Of a DNA stretch of 64,000 nt, positions 49,684-58,947 are shown piece after piece. The notes below the pieces were generated by a model, which saw only the letters and a list, made by a program, of their open reading frames with translations, was not told the origin of the DNA and searched no databases. The stretch lies in NCBI RefSeq assembly GCF_013364235.1, contig NZ_CP054919.1, positions 62,001-126,000 of the forward strand. The letters are read 5' to 3'. The position numbers and the translations under genes are program-made. The stretch is from Kitasatospora sp. NA04385. Lineage in GTDB: Bacteria > Actinomycetota > Actinomycetes > Streptomycetales > Streptomycetaceae. Position 1 is the first letter of the stretch. Each line of letters opens with the position of its first letter.

Positions 49684-49735
49684 AATAAGGTTCTCTTCCT
49701 CGGAGACGGGGTGAACCGGGTGCCACCCGAGAGGG

Positions 49736-49842
49736 AGTTCTCCGATCTCTTGTGCACGCTAAGCGCTTATGTGACACCTTCGTGTCGCCAGTGTCAACGT
49801 CTGTCGATGAAGTCATCGGAGAACTTGCTACAATCTTCATCG
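49736..49842. promoter_or_regulatory. Divergent control region with three inverted repeats
   Basis: Between the binding-protein gene and the GntR gene: an 11-bp inverted repeat AGTTCTCCGAT (49736-49746) / ATCGGAGAACT (49815-49825); the palindrome TAAGCGCTTA (49760-49769), LacI-like; and CGATGAAG (49805-49812) / CTTCATCG (49835-49842). Their overlap suggests more than one regulator, or looping by the GntR protein. Confidence 0.6.
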
Positions 49843-49898
49843 TGCGAACGCGGTCCGCGCGCACAACGACACAGCGGGTGCGCAGGAGGGGAGAGTAA

Positions 49899-50591
49899 GT
49901 GGCTGTCATCGACGGCGTGGTCGCCGAAGTCCGGAAGTTGATCATCGAGGGGAGCCTGCTGCCCGGGGACCGGCTCCCCCAGGAGTCCGAGTTCGCCGAG
50001 CGGCTCGGCGTCTCCCGCAACTCGCTGCGCGAGGCCGTCCGAGTCCTGGAGCAGATGCGCGTCCTGGACGTCCGGCACGGGTCGGGCACCTACGTCAGCT
50101 CGCTCGAACCGGCGCAGCTGCTCGAGGGCATCTCCTTCGCCGTGGAGGTCATGCGCGACGACACGCTGCGCGAGGTGATCGAGGTGCGCGAACTCCTCGA
50201 ACCGGTGGCCACCCGGCTCGCGGTGACCCGAACGACCCCGGAGAGCCTGGCCCGCATCCGCGCCGCCTTCGAGCACCACAGCTCCCAGCGCTCGATCGAG
50301 GACCTGGTCCACAGCGACCTGGAGTTCCACGCCGAGATCGTCCGCGCCACCGGCAACCAGACCCTGATCAGCCTGCTCGAAGGGCTGTCCAGCAAGACCG
50401 TGCGGCTGCGCGTGTGGGGCGGCATCGTCAGCGACAACGCGGTCGACCTGACGATCCAGCACCACCAGAACATTCTGAACGCGATCGAGGCCGGGGACGC
50501 CCACGGCGCCGAGTGCGCGGCGTACGTCCACGTCACCGCCGCCCGCAGGTGGCTCGACGCCTACCTGACCGACCAGGAGCCGCAGTCCTGA
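49899..50591 (+). CDS. GntR/FadR family regulator
   Basis: A 230-residue regulator: winged helix (GDRLPQESEFAERLGVSRNS, then LREAVRVLEQM, residues 24-55) with the FadR-like wing VRHGSGTYV, and an FCD domain (DLEFHAEIVRATGN, QHHQNILNAI). It is divergent from the ABC/dehydratase/RraA operon and most likely represses it in response to a sugar acid. GTG start at 49899 after GGGGAG. Confidence 0.9.
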   Translation: MAVIDGVVAEVRKLIIEGSLLPGDRLPQESEFAERLGVSRNSLREAVRVLEQMRVLDVRHGSGTYVSSLEPAQLLEGISFAVEVMRDDTLREVIEVRELLEPVATRLAVTRTTPESLARIRAAFEHHSSQRSIEDLVHSDLEFHAEIVRATGNQTLISLLEGLSSKTVRLRVWGGIVSDNAVDLTIQHHQNILNAIEAGDAHGAECAAYVHVTAARRWLDAYLTDQEPQS

Positions 50592-50598
50592 CGGCACC

Positions 50599-50639
50599 CG
50601 GCCGCCCCGGGCGCCCCGCTGGGGCGTCCGGGGCGGCCG
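50599..50639. terminator. Bidirectional terminator
   Basis: Perfect 12-bp outer arms (50599-50610, 50628-50639), with an inner GCGCCCC/GGGGCGT stem, between two convergent GntR genes. Confidence 0.88.
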
Positions 50640-50646
50640 TTGCGGT

Positions 50647-51330
50647 TCAGGCGCCGGCGCCGTAGCGGCCGAGGTGCCGCTCCAGGCTGAGTTCGAGGTG
50701 CTCGCGCATGGCCGCCTCGGCCCGGACGGGGTCGCGCCGGAGCACCGCGCGCAGGATCCGGCCGTGCTCCACGGCCGTGGCGGGGCCGCCGCCGGTGACC
50801 GGGCTGAGGCGGAAGAGGTGCAGGTGGGTGTGCAGCCGCTCCACCGCGGCGGCGAGCATGGTGCGCCCCGAGGCGGCGGCGAGGGCGTCGTGGAACCGCT
50901 GGTCCAGCACCATGAAGCGGCCGTAGACGGCGTAACCGCGCCCCTGGTCCGGCATGCCCTGCATCTCCTCCACCAGGGCCTCGATCCGGTCCAGGGCGTC
51001 GTCGTCGACCAGTTCGGCGGCCAGGGCGGCGGCTCGGGGCTCCAGCAGCAGGCGCATCTCGAAGAGTTCCCGCACGCCCCGCCGGTCCAGCAGCTCGGTG
51101 GCGCGGTAGCCCGCCAGGGAGCGCTTGACGACCAGGCCGTCCGACTCCAGGCGGGCCAGCGCCTCGCGCACCGGGGTGGCGGACACCCCGAGCAACCGGG
51201 ACAGCGACTCGATGCCGACCCGCGCACCGGGCTCGATCACGTGGTCCATCACCATGGCCTTCACGGCCTCGTAGACGCTGTCCCCCACCATCCCGCGTCT
51301 GGCCGTCGGCCCCACGATGTCCGCCGTCAT
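50647..51330 (-). CDS. GntR/FCD regulator C
   Basis: A 227-residue regulator with winged helix (VYEAVKAMVMDHVIEPGARV, then SRLLGVSATPVREALARLES) and FCD domain (DQRFHDALAAASGRTML). It closely resembles the regulator at 58969. The ATG at 51330 follows AAGGGGGG. The palindromic site GAATCCTATCTGATTC lies 20 bases upstream, and the same site precedes the divergent ABC operon, so it very likely controls that operon and itself. Confidence 0.9.
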   Translation of the reverse strand: MTADIVGPTARRGMVGDSVYEAVKAMVMDHVIEPGARVGIESLSRLLGVSATPVREALARLESDGLVVKRSLAGYRATELLDRRGVRELFEMRLLLEPRAAALAAELVDDDALDRIEALVEEMQGMPDQGRGYAVYGRFMVLDQRFHDALAAASGRTMLAAAVERLHTHLHLFRLSPVTGGGPATAVEHGRILRAVLRRDPVRAEAAMREHLELSLERHLGRYGAGA

Positions 51331-51350
51331 GACACCCCCCTTCAGGTCAA

Positions 51351-51366
51351 GAATCCTATCTGATTC
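51351..51366. promoter_or_regulatory. Operator of regulator C, site 1
   Basis: GAATCCTATCTGATTC: inverted arms GAATC/GATTC with 6 bases between, just upstream of regulator C. Confidence 0.75.
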
Positions 51367-51526
51367 AACACGATTCAGCCCCGGCGCGCTACCCGCCACG
51401 AGGGCGCCGGCCGACCCGAAGCCGACCGGGCCAGTGGATCGAGGTGGAACGATGCCCGTTTTTCTCAAGCACTTGGTGCACGGGTCTTGACGGGGCACCC
51501 TCCACTCCCACAGCATCACGGCAGCA

Positions 51527-51542
51527 GAATCCTATCTGATTT
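51527..51542. promoter_or_regulatory. Operator of regulator C, site 2
   Basis: GAATCCTATCTGATTT, identical to site 1 except the last base, 16 bases before the ATG of the binding-protein gene. Binding here would block transcription or translation start of the operon. Confidence 0.78.
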
Positions 51543-51558
51543 GAGTGGGGCAATCGCC

Positions 51559-52647
51559 ATGACCTTCCGTAGATCCGCGGTGTCCGCCGCCGCCGCCCTC
51601 ACCCTGCTGGCCCTCGCCTCGACGGCCTGCACCGTGAAGTCCGCCGACACCTCCGCCCCGACCGGCGGCGCGGCCACCCACGGCGGCAAGGGCTCCGCCG
51701 AACTCGCCGACGGCTCCAAGACCAAGATCGCCCTGGTGCCCGGCGGCGCCCACCCCTACTTCCAGCCGTGGAAGCAGGCCGGGGCCGACGCCGAGAAGTC
51801 CCTCGGACTGGGCGACGTCACCTACGACGAGACCTCCGAGTGGGACCAGCAGAAGCAGAACAACCTGCTCTCGACGCTCGCCGCCCGCGGCTACAACGCC
51901 TTCGGCGTCTTCGGCGTCTCGCCCACCGACATCAACACCACCTTCGCCGACCTCAAGTCGCAGGGCTTCGCCGTGGCGTCGCTCGCCTCCTGCCCCGCCG
52001 GCGGCAAGAACGAGGCCGACTTCTGCCTCTCCACCGACGTCGAGGTCGCCGCCTACAAGGCCGCCCAGGCCACCATCGAGGCGATGGGCGGCCAGGGCAC
52101 GCTCGTCCACCTGACCGGCAACAACGTCGACGCCAACACGCAGCTGCGGATCAAGGGCGTGCAGAAGGCCGTGCAGGAGACCGGCGGCAAGGTGACCCTG
52201 CTGCAGACCACCACCGACATCGACAAGGACCTCCAGACCGCGCAGAAGGCGGTGGCCGACCTGCTGGCCGCCAAGGGCGACCAGATCCAGGGCATCGTCT
52301 CGACCGCGTACAACCCGGCGGTCGCCGCCGCCGAGGCCGTCCACGAGTCCGGCGCGAAGGTCAAGGTGGTGGCGATCGACGACGACGCCAAGATCCTCTC
52401 CGCGATCAAGGACGGCTCGGTGAGCGCCACCGTCGTGCAGAACCCGGTGGGCCAGGCGAAGATCGGCGCCTGGGCGCTCGCGCTGCTGCAGAGCAAGCAG
52501 TGCGCGATGGCCGAGCCCGGCAAGGTCGTCGACTCGGGCTCCTTCGTCGTCACCAAGGAGAACGTCGACACCTACGACGAGGCGCGCAAGGCCAAGACCG
52601 CGGAGCTGAAGAAGCAGTTCGCCGACGAGTACCTCTCCTGCGGCTGA
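51559..52647 (+). CDS. Ribose-type ABC transporter substrate-binding lipoprotein
   Basis: A 362-residue binding protein of the Peripla_BP_4 type with lipobox STAC (Cys about 24). Pattern: KIALVPGGAHPYFQPWKQAG, a repeated domain pair, and QGIVSTAYNPAVAAAEAV for the second lobe. The ligand is probably a deoxyhexose, given the operon. First gene of a six- to eight-gene operon to 58897. Confidence 0.9.
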   Translation: MTFRRSAVSAAAALTLLALASTACTVKSADTSAPTGGAATHGGKGSAELADGSKTKIALVPGGAHPYFQPWKQAGADAEKSLGLGDVTYDETSEWDQQKQNNLLSTLAARGYNAFGVFGVSPTDINTTFADLKSQGFAVASLASCPAGGKNEADFCLSTDVEVAAYKAAQATIEAMGGQGTLVHLTGNNVDANTQLRIKGVQKAVQETGGKVTLLQTTTDIDKDLQTAQKAVADLLAAKGDQIQGIVSTAYNPAVAAAEAVHESGAKVKVVAIDDDAKILSAIKDGSVSATVVQNPVGQAKIGAWALALLQSKQCAMAEPGKVVDSGSFVVTKENVDTYDEARKAKTAELKKQFADEYLSCG

Positions 52648-52684
52648 CCCTCCCGGCACGACGACAGAAAGTCGGCACACACGC

Positions 52685-53773
52685 ATGACCATCATCACGA
52701 GCGCGACGGCCCTGCTGGCCGACATCGCGGTGGAGACCGACCGCACCGACGCGGTGCAGTCGTTCGTCAAGCAGGAGACGATCCTCGTCACCCTGACCAC
52801 CACCGACGGCCTCGCGGGCACCGGCTACGCCTACACGATCGGCACCGGCGGCAGCTCCGTCCTGGCGCTGCTGCGCGACCACCTGCTGCCGCTGCTGGCC
52901 GGGAAGGACGCCCGCAACGTCGAGGGGCTCTGGCAGGGGCTGTTCGGCCTGACCCGCGCCACCACCACCGGCGCCATCACCTCGCTCGCCCTCGCCGCGA
53001 TCGACACCGCGCTGTGGGACCTGCGCTGCAAGCGGGCCGGCGAGCCGCTGTGGCGGCTGGCCGGCGGCCACCGCCGGGAGATCCCGGTCTACGACACCGA
53101 GGGCGGCTGGCTGCACCTCGGCACCGACGAACTGGTGAAGTCGGCCCTGGCCGCGCAGGCCGCGCAGTTCTCCGGCGTCAAGATCAAGGTCGGCAAGCCG
53201 CGCGCCGCCGAGGACGCCGAGCGCCTGCGCGCCGTGCGCGAGGCGGTGGGGCCCGGCCTGCACCTCATGACCGACGCGAACCAGTCGCAGTCGCTCTCCT
53301 CCGCCGTCCGGCTCGCCGCCGCCCTCGAACCGTACGACCCGTACTGGCTGGAGGAGCCGATGCCCGCCGACGACGTCAGCGGGCACGCGCGGCTCGCCCG
53401 CTCGACGGCGGTGCCGATCGCGGTCGGCGAGTCGATGTACGCGCCGATGCAGTTCCGCAACTACCTGGAGCGGGGCGCCGCCTCGATCGTGCAGGTCGAC
53501 GTGGCCCGGGTCGGCGGCATCACCCCGTGGCTGAAGGTGGCCCACCTGGCGGAGGCCTTCAACGTCGAGGTGTGCCCGCACTTCCTGATGGAGCTGCACG
53601 TCAGCCTGGTCGCCGCCGTCCCCAACGGCGCGTACGTGGAGTACATCCCGCAGCTGCGCGCGGTCACCCGCACCGAGCTGACCGTCCGGGACGGGCTGGC
53701 CGTCGCCCCGGACGAGCCCGGCATCGGGATCGACTGGGACCTGGACGCCCTCGACCTGCGGAGGGTGGCGTGA
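52685..53773 (+). CDS. Enolase-superfamily sugar acid dehydratase
   Basis: A 362-residue MR/MLE enzyme: K166-x-K168 (GVKIKVG), D197 (TDANQS), E223/E224 (LEEPM), E249 (VGESMY) and the D272/H299 dyad (VQVDVARVGGIT, VCPHFLMELH). The end motif PHFLMELH and the early SFVKQ resemble talarate/galactarate-type dehydratases. In an operon with a mutarotase and a fuconolactonase-type enzyme, L-fuconate is the most natural substrate. ATG at 52685. Confidence 0.87.
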   Translation: MTIITSATALLADIAVETDRTDAVQSFVKQETILVTLTTTDGLAGTGYAYTIGTGGSSVLALLRDHLLPLLAGKDARNVEGLWQGLFGLTRATTTGAITSLALAAIDTALWDLRCKRAGEPLWRLAGGHRREIPVYDTEGGWLHLGTDELVKSALAAQAAQFSGVKIKVGKPRAAEDAERLRAVREAVGPGLHLMTDANQSQSLSSAVRLAAALEPYDPYWLEEPMPADDVSGHARLARSTAVPIAVGESMYAPMQFRNYLERGAASIVQVDVARVGGITPWLKVAHLAEAFNVEVCPHFLMELHVSLVAAVPNGAYVEYIPQLRAVTRTELTVRDGLAVAPDEPGIGIDWDLDALDLRRVA

Positions 53774-54846
53774 AGACGGCCGCCACCGCGCCCGGCACCG
53801 GGGCGGAGCAGCCCGCCGAGGAGGCCCGGCCCGCGCACCGGCTGCCGTTCTGGGTCAACCAGCGGCTCGGCCTGCTCGTCCTGGTCGTGGCGCTCGCCGC
53901 GCTGTTCGGCACGCTGCGGCCCGCGTTCTTCAACGAGAAGCTGGTGCTCTTCCCGCTGCTGCGGGACGTCTGCACGCTCACCGTGGTGGCGCTGGCCCAG
54001 CTGACGGTGCTCTCCATCGGGCACATGAACCTCGCCGTCGGGCGGATGGCCGCCTTCGGCGCGTTCTTCGCCGGGTTCGGCTACGACCGGCTCGGCCTGC
54101 CGCTGGTGCTCGGGCTGCTGCTGTGCCTGGCGGCCGGCTGCGCCGTCGGGGCCGCCACCGGCTGGATCATCGCCCGCACGGGGGTGAACTCCTTCGTCGT
54201 GACGCTGGCCGTGGACTTCGTCCTGCTGGGCCTGGTCTCGCTGCTCTACTCGGCCCTCACCGAGAACGCCGCGTTCACCACCCGCCCCGCCGGGCTGGCG
54301 GAACTGCGCTCCGCCTCGCTGGCCGACGTCTGCCTGGACCGGGTCTGCGGCTCCGCGGCCGTCCCGCAGATCGCCCAGTTCACCCTGCTCGCCCTGCTCG
54401 GCCTCGGCTTCCTGTACGCCCGCACCCGGATGGGCCGCGAACTGCTGCTCACCGGCGCCAACCCGGCCGCCGCCGAACTGTCCGGCATCCCCACCGGCCG
54501 CCGGATCGTGCTGGCCCACGCGCTGTCCGGGCTGCTCGCCGCGCTCGCCGGGTTCACGGCCGCCGTCGGCACCGGCACCTTCCGGGCGTCCATCGGCGAC
54601 GACTTCATGCTCCCCTCGTTCCTCGGCGCGGTCCTGGGCGGGACGCTGCTCACCGGCGGCGTCGTCTCCGTCCTCGGCGCCCTGCTCGGCACCTCGCTGG
54701 TGAGCGTGATCCGCAAGGGTCTCGACCTGCTCGGCGTCGGCCTGGAGAGCCTCAACATCTACCTCGGCTGCGTCCTGCTGCTGGCCCTGTCCGCGGACCG
54801 GGTGCGCACCGTGGTGTCCTATCGCAAGGTGGTGCGCTCCACATGA
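53770..54846 (+). CDS. Ribose-type ABC transporter permease
   Basis: A 358-residue permease (BPD_transp_2, RbsC type) with about nine membrane segments and a polar N-terminus of 35 residues. The family motif GANPAAAELSGIPTGRR (about 238-254) is present. GTG start overlaps the dehydratase stop by 4 nt. Confidence 0.92.
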   Translation: MKTAATAPGTGAEQPAEEARPAHRLPFWVNQRLGLLVLVVALAALFGTLRPAFFNEKLVLFPLLRDVCTLTVVALAQLTVLSIGHMNLAVGRMAAFGAFFAGFGYDRLGLPLVLGLLLCLAAGCAVGAATGWIIARTGVNSFVVTLAVDFVLLGLVSLLYSALTENAAFTTRPAGLAELRSASLADVCLDRVCGSAAVPQIAQFTLLALLGLGFLYARTRMGRELLLTGANPAAAELSGIPTGRRIVLAHALSGLLAALAGFTAAVGTGTFRASIGDDFMLPSFLGAVLGGTLLTGGVVSVLGALLGTSLVSVIRKGLDLLGVGLESLNIYLGCVLLLALSADRVRTVVSYRKVVRST

Positions 54847-55946
54847 CCGTGTTCCAGGGGCGCGGGGCGGCCGCCCTGCCCGCGCTGCGCCGCTTCTCCC
54901 GTTCCACCACGACGACGCTGCTGGGCGTGGTGCTCGTCGGCTACGCCGCCCTCGGCGTCACGTCCTCGGGCACCTTCTTCGAAGGGCCCTCCGTCCGGAC
55001 GTTCCTGCAGTACCTCGCCACCCCCGTCCTGATCGGGCTGGCCCAGATGGTGGCCCTGTGCGTCGGGCAGCTCAACCTGGCCGTGGGCGCGCTGGGCGGC
55101 TTCACCGCCTGCCTGATGGGCGTGCTGATGGCCGACAGCGGCGTGCCCGCCGGCCTCGCCGTGCTGATCGGCGTGCTGACCGCCACCCTGATCGGGCTGG
55201 GGACGGGCGTGTTCGTGGTCGCCACCCGGATCAACGGGTTCATCGTCACGCTCGGCGTCATGACCATCCTGCTCGGGGCGCAGTACCGGCTCTCCGGGAC
55301 GCGCACGGTCGACGGCTACTCGCCCGGCCTGCGCGACCTCGGCCGGGCCGCCCCGCTGAACGTCCCGCTGGTCTTCGTGACGGCGCTCGCCGCGGCCGCG
55401 CTGCTCGCCGCGTTCATGTACCGCACCGTCCCGGGACGGCGGCTGCTGGCCGCCGGCGGCAACCCGCTCGCGGCCCGGCTGTCGGGGATCTCCACCGACC
55501 GGCAGATCGTGCTCGCGCACACCCTGTCCGGGCTGCTCGTCGGCATCGCCGCGCTGACCGCCACCGCCTCGCTGCCCGGCGTCAACCGCAGCGTCGGCGG
55601 CGACTGGCTGCTGCCCAGCTTCGCGGCCCCCATCATCGGCGGCGTCGCGCTGACCGGCGGCTCGGTGGCGGTCCTCGGGACGGTGCTGGCGGCGTTCGTG
55701 ATGCGCCTGATCGACACCGCCCGGGCGCAGTACTCGCTCGACCCGAGCTGGGTGAACTTCCTGATCGGGCTGGTCGTGCTCGGCACCGTGGTCGGCGGCC
55801 GGGTCCACCAGGCCCGCGTCGCCCAGCGGGGGAAGGAGCCCTCGGGCGCTCCGCCCGCTCCGCCCGCACCGTCCGCACCGCCCGCACCGCCCGCACCGCC
55901 CGCGTCCGCCGGCGGCACCCTGCCGCAGACGGGAGGCGCACGATGA
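54843..55946 (+). CDS. Ribose-type ABC transporter permease
   Basis: A 367-residue RbsC-type permease, partner of the preceding one: GGNPLAARLSGISTDRQ (about 203-219). The C-terminal 35 residues are an Ala/Pro-rich repeat tail (APPAPPAP) with no family counterpart. ATG overlaps the previous TGA by 4 nt. Confidence 0.92.
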   Translation: MTVFQGRGAAALPALRRFSRSTTTTLLGVVLVGYAALGVTSSGTFFEGPSVRTFLQYLATPVLIGLAQMVALCVGQLNLAVGALGGFTACLMGVLMADSGVPAGLAVLIGVLTATLIGLGTGVFVVATRINGFIVTLGVMTILLGAQYRLSGTRTVDGYSPGLRDLGRAAPLNVPLVFVTALAAAALLAAFMYRTVPGRRLLAAGGNPLAARLSGISTDRQIVLAHTLSGLLVGIAALTATASLPGVNRSVGGDWLLPSFAAPIIGGVALTGGSVAVLGTVLAAFVMRLIDTARAQYSLDPSWVNFLIGLVVLGTVVGGRVHQARVAQRGKEPSGAPPAPPAPSAPPAPPAPPASAGGTLPQTGGAR

Positions 55947-57502
55947 GCGGGTCCGGGTCGCAGGACGTCCTGCTGGAGTGCGAGGACGTCGTCAAGGTCT
56001 TTCCGGGCGTGCGCGCCCTCGACGGCGTCCGGCTGCGGCTGACCGCCGGCTCCGTGCACGCCCTGCTGGGCGAGAACGGCGCGGGGAAGTCCACCCTGAT
56101 CAAGGTGATCACCGGCGTGCACCCGCCCGACGGCGGCCGGCTCCTGCGGGACGGGCGGGAGCTGCGCCCGCGCTCGCCCCTGGAGGCCGCCCGCGCCGGC
56201 ATCGGCGTCGTCCACCAGGAGCGCAACCTGATCCCCGGCTTCTCGGTCGCGGAGAACATCACCCTGCAGGACCCGCCCTCGCGCCGGGGCCTGATCGACC
56301 GCGAGGCGATGACCGCCCCGGCCCTGCGCTGCCTGTCCGAACTGGGGCTGGACCTCGACCCGCACCTCCCGGTGCGGGAGCTGTCGGTGGCCCAGCAGCA
56401 GCTGGTGGAGATCGCCAAGGCGCTGCACACCGAGAGCCGGGTGCTGCTGCTCGACGAGCCGACCGCCTCGCTCTCGCCGCAGGAGGCCGAGCACCTCTTC
56501 GAGGTGGTGCGGCGGCTCACCGCCCGCGGGACGTGCGTGGTCTTCGTCAGCCACAAGCTGGAGGAGGTCTTCGCGATCTGCGACACCGTCACCGTCCTGC
56601 GCGACGGCCGCTCGGTGCTGGAGTCGGCGCCGCTCGCCGAGCACACCCAGGACGAGGTGGTCGCCCTCATGGTCGGCCGCGCCCACACGGTGGCGGACAT
56701 GACCCCGCGCACCGTGGACGCCTCCGCCGCCCCGGCACTCTCGCTCGCCGGGCTCTCGACGGCCGCGGGCCACCGGGACGTCTCGCTGGACGTCCGCCCG
56801 GGCGAGATCGTCGGGCTCTACGGCTTGGTCGGGGCCGGCCGCAGCGAGCTGGTCAAGGCCGTCCTCGGCCTCGACCGCGTCACCGGCGGGGAGATCCGGG
56901 TGTACGGCGAGGTCGCGAGGATCGGCTCCCCGCGCCAGGCGCTGCACCGGTACGGCATCGGCTACCTGACCGAGAACCGCAAGGAGGAGGGCGTCTTCCT
57001 GGAGCAGCCCATCCACCGCAACATCACCGTGACGGTGTGGAAGAAGCTGGCGAAGGCCCTCGGTTACGTCTCCTCCCGCAAGGAGCGGGAGGTCGCGCAG
57101 GACCTGGTGGACCGGCTCGGCATCCGGATCTCCGGCCTGGAGCAGAACGCCGGCGAGCTGTCCGGCGGCAACCAGCAGAAGGTGAGCCTGGCGAAGTGGC
57201 TGGCGGCCGACACCCGGCTGCTGATCGTGGACGAGCCGACCGTCGGCGTGGACGTGCGCACCAAGCACGCGTTCCACGAGCTGATCTGGGAGCTGGCCCG
57301 CGGCGGGCTGCCGATCCTGCTGATCAGCAGCGACCTCGCCGAGATGGTCACCCTGGCCGACCGGGTCGTCGTCATGGCGGGCCACCGGGTGCGCGGCGAG
57401 GTGGCCAACGACCACGACTACGACCGGATGAGCGGCCGGATCATCCGCGTCATCCACGACCGCCCGGCTCCGGCCGGCGCTGCGAAGGGAGCGGCCTCGT
57501 GA
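55943..57502 (+). CDS. Ribose-type ABC transporter ATPase, two nucleotide-binding domains
   Basis: A 519-residue RbsA-type ATPase. First domain: Walker A GENGAGKST (about 41-49), signature region LSVAQQQLVEI, Walker B LLLDEPTAS. The second has a degenerate Walker A (GLVGAGRSE), signature LSGGNQQKVSLAKW and Walker B LLIVDEPT. This is the usual asymmetric pair. It drives import through the two permeases. Overlaps both neighbours by 4 nt. Confidence 0.95.
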   Translation: MSGSGSQDVLLECEDVVKVFPGVRALDGVRLRLTAGSVHALLGENGAGKSTLIKVITGVHPPDGGRLLRDGRELRPRSPLEAARAGIGVVHQERNLIPGFSVAENITLQDPPSRRGLIDREAMTAPALRCLSELGLDLDPHLPVRELSVAQQQLVEIAKALHTESRVLLLDEPTASLSPQEAEHLFEVVRRLTARGTCVVFVSHKLEEVFAICDTVTVLRDGRSVLESAPLAEHTQDEVVALMVGRAHTVADMTPRTVDASAAPALSLAGLSTAAGHRDVSLDVRPGEIVGLYGLVGAGRSELVKAVLGLDRVTGGEIRVYGEVARIGSPRQALHRYGIGYLTENRKEEGVFLEQPIHRNITVTVWKKLAKALGYVSSRKEREVAQDLVDRLGIRISGLEQNAGELSGGNQQKVSLAKWLAADTRLLIVDEPTVGVDVRTKHAFHELIWELARGGLPILLISSDLAEMVTLADRVVVMAGHRVRGEVANDHDYDRMSGRIIRVIHDRPAPAGAAKGAAS

Positions 57503-57822
57503 AGCGCGTCGCGCAGGTCATCGGCCTGCGGCCCGAGAAGGAGGCGGAGTACCGGGAACTGCACCGGGCCGTCCCCGCGCCGGTCATCGACCGGCTGCGG
57601 CGCTCCCACATCGCCAACTACTCGATCCACCTGTTCGGGGACCGGCTGTTCAGCTACTTCGAGTACCACGGCGACGACCTGGCCGCCGACCTGGCGCTGG
57701 TGGCCGAGGACCCGGCCACCCGGGACTGGTGGCGGCTCACCGCCCCCTGCCAGCGGCCACTGGCCGGGGCCGGGGCCGGCGAGTGGTGGGCGTTGATGGA
57801 GCAGGTGTTCCTCATGGAGTAG
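57499..57822 (+). CDS. L-rhamnose mutarotase family protein
   Basis: A 107-residue PF05336 protein of typical length: RVAQVIGLRPEKEAEYRELH, the His of RELHRAV, and the SIHLFGDRLFSYFEY strand pair. It interconverts the anomers of the imported 6-deoxysugar so that the dehydrogenase gets the right form. GTG start with a 4-nt overlap on the ATPase gene. Confidence 0.92.
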   Translation: MKRVAQVIGLRPEKEAEYRELHRAVPAPVIDRLRRSHIANYSIHLFGDRLFSYFEYHGDDLAADLALVAEDPATRDWWRLTAPCQRPLAGAGAGEWWALMEQVFLME

Positions 57823-57896
57823 GCCGCCGGTCCGCAGCGCCCCCGAGACCCCAGAGACCCCCGACATCCCCGAGACCACCCCACCAGGAGGACCAC

Positions 57897-58025
57897 GTGA
57901 AACCGCTGTGCCCGGACGCGGCCCGGAAGGCCGGCGTCGGCCGCTTCGGCGCCGGGTGGGAGAGCCTGTGCGCACAGGAGCCGTTCCCGGCCGGTGCGCC
58001 GGTGCCCGCGAGGAGGACGACATGA
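57897..58025 (+). CDS. Small protein, 42 residues, coupled to lactonase gene
   Basis: Not recognised. GTG at 57897 has a strong AGGAGG at the right distance, and the TGA (58023-58025) overlaps the lactonase ATG. The product has two Cys (LCPDAARK, ESLCAQEPF) and no signal or membrane segment. The leader before it (57839-57890) is C/A-rich. It may be a real small protein, a translational coupling peptide, or the end of a decayed gene. Confidence 0.5.
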   Translation: MKPLCPDAARKAGVGRFGAGWESLCAQEPFPAGAPVPARRTT

Positions 58026-58897
58026 CCGTGCACGACATGACCGTGATCGACGCCCACCACCACCTGTGGGACCTCGCCGTCCGCGACCAGGGGTGGATCG
58101 AGGGGCCCGCCCTCGCGCCGCTGCGGCGGTCGTTCCTGCGGCCCGAGCTGGAGGCGGAGGCGCGCGGTGCCGGGGTGGCGGCCACCGTGCTGGTGCAGAC
58201 CGTCACCGTGGCCGAGGAGACGCCCGAGTTCCTCGCCCTGGCCGCGGACAGCTCCCTGATCGGCGCGGTCGTCGGCTGGACCGACCTGACCTCGCCCGGC
58301 GTCGCCGACGAGCTGGCCCGGCTGCGCGCGCTGCCGGGCGGCGGACTGCTGCGCGGCATCCGGCACCAGGTCCAGGGGGAGGCGGACCCGGACTGGCTGA
58401 CCCGGCCGGAGGTGCTGCGGGGGCTGCGCGCGGTCGAGGCGGCCGGGCTCGTCTACGACCTGCTGGTCCTGCCGCACCAACTGCCGGCGGCGGTCCGGGC
58501 GGCGGCCGCGGTCCCCGGCCTGACCTTCGTCCTCGACCACCTGGGCAAGCCCCCGATCGCGTCGGGCGCCACCGAGCCGTGGGCCGGGCACATCCGCGAA
58601 CTGGCCGCGCTGCCGAACACGGTGGGCAAGCTCTCCGGCCTGGTGACCGAGGCCGACTGGGGGTCGTGGAGCGTGCGCGACCTGAGGCCGTACGCCGACA
58701 CCGCGCTCGACGCCTTCGGGCCCCGGCGGCTGATGTTCGGCTCCGACTGGCCGGTGAGCACGCTGGCGGCGGGCTACGGCGAGGTGGTGTCGGCCACCGG
58801 GGAACTCCTCGCCGCGCTCTCCCCCGCCGAGCGGGAGGAGGTGTGGGCCGGGACCGCCCGGCGGGTCTACCGTCCGACGCCCGCCGCTGGACGGTAG
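58022..58897 (+). CDS. Amidohydrolase family lactonase, probably L-fuconolactonase
   Basis: A 291-residue amidohydrolase (PF04909). Metal and acid-base residues: H12-H14 (IDAHHHLWD), the His of GIRHQVQGE, DHLGKPP, and the Asp of MFGSDWPVS. This is the pattern of L-fucono-1,5-lactonase and L-rhamnono-lactonase, which open the lactone made by the sugar dehydrogenase. Its operon holds the importer, mutarotase and dehydratase; the dehydrogenase is at 40353. ATG at 58022. Confidence 0.87.
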   Translation: MTVHDMTVIDAHHHLWDLAVRDQGWIEGPALAPLRRSFLRPELEAEARGAGVAATVLVQTVTVAEETPEFLALAADSSLIGAVVGWTDLTSPGVADELARLRALPGGGLLRGIRHQVQGEADPDWLTRPEVLRGLRAVEAAGLVYDLLVLPHQLPAAVRAAAAVPGLTFVLDHLGKPPIASGATEPWAGHIRELAALPNTVGKLSGLVTEADWGSWSVRDLRPYADTALDAFGPRRLMFGSDWPVSTLAAGYGEVVSATGELLAALSPAEREEVWAGTARRVYRPTPAAGR

Positions 58898-58947
58898 GCG
58901 CCCGGCCCGCCCGACGCCCGCCGCCGGACGGTAGGCGCCCGGCCCGC
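58874..58947. repeat. 37-bp tandem duplication over the lactonase stop
   Basis: Units at 58874-58910 and 58911-58947 differ at one base (T/C). The first unit holds the last codons and the stop of the lactonase gene; the second repeats them after the stop. Confidence 0.9.
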
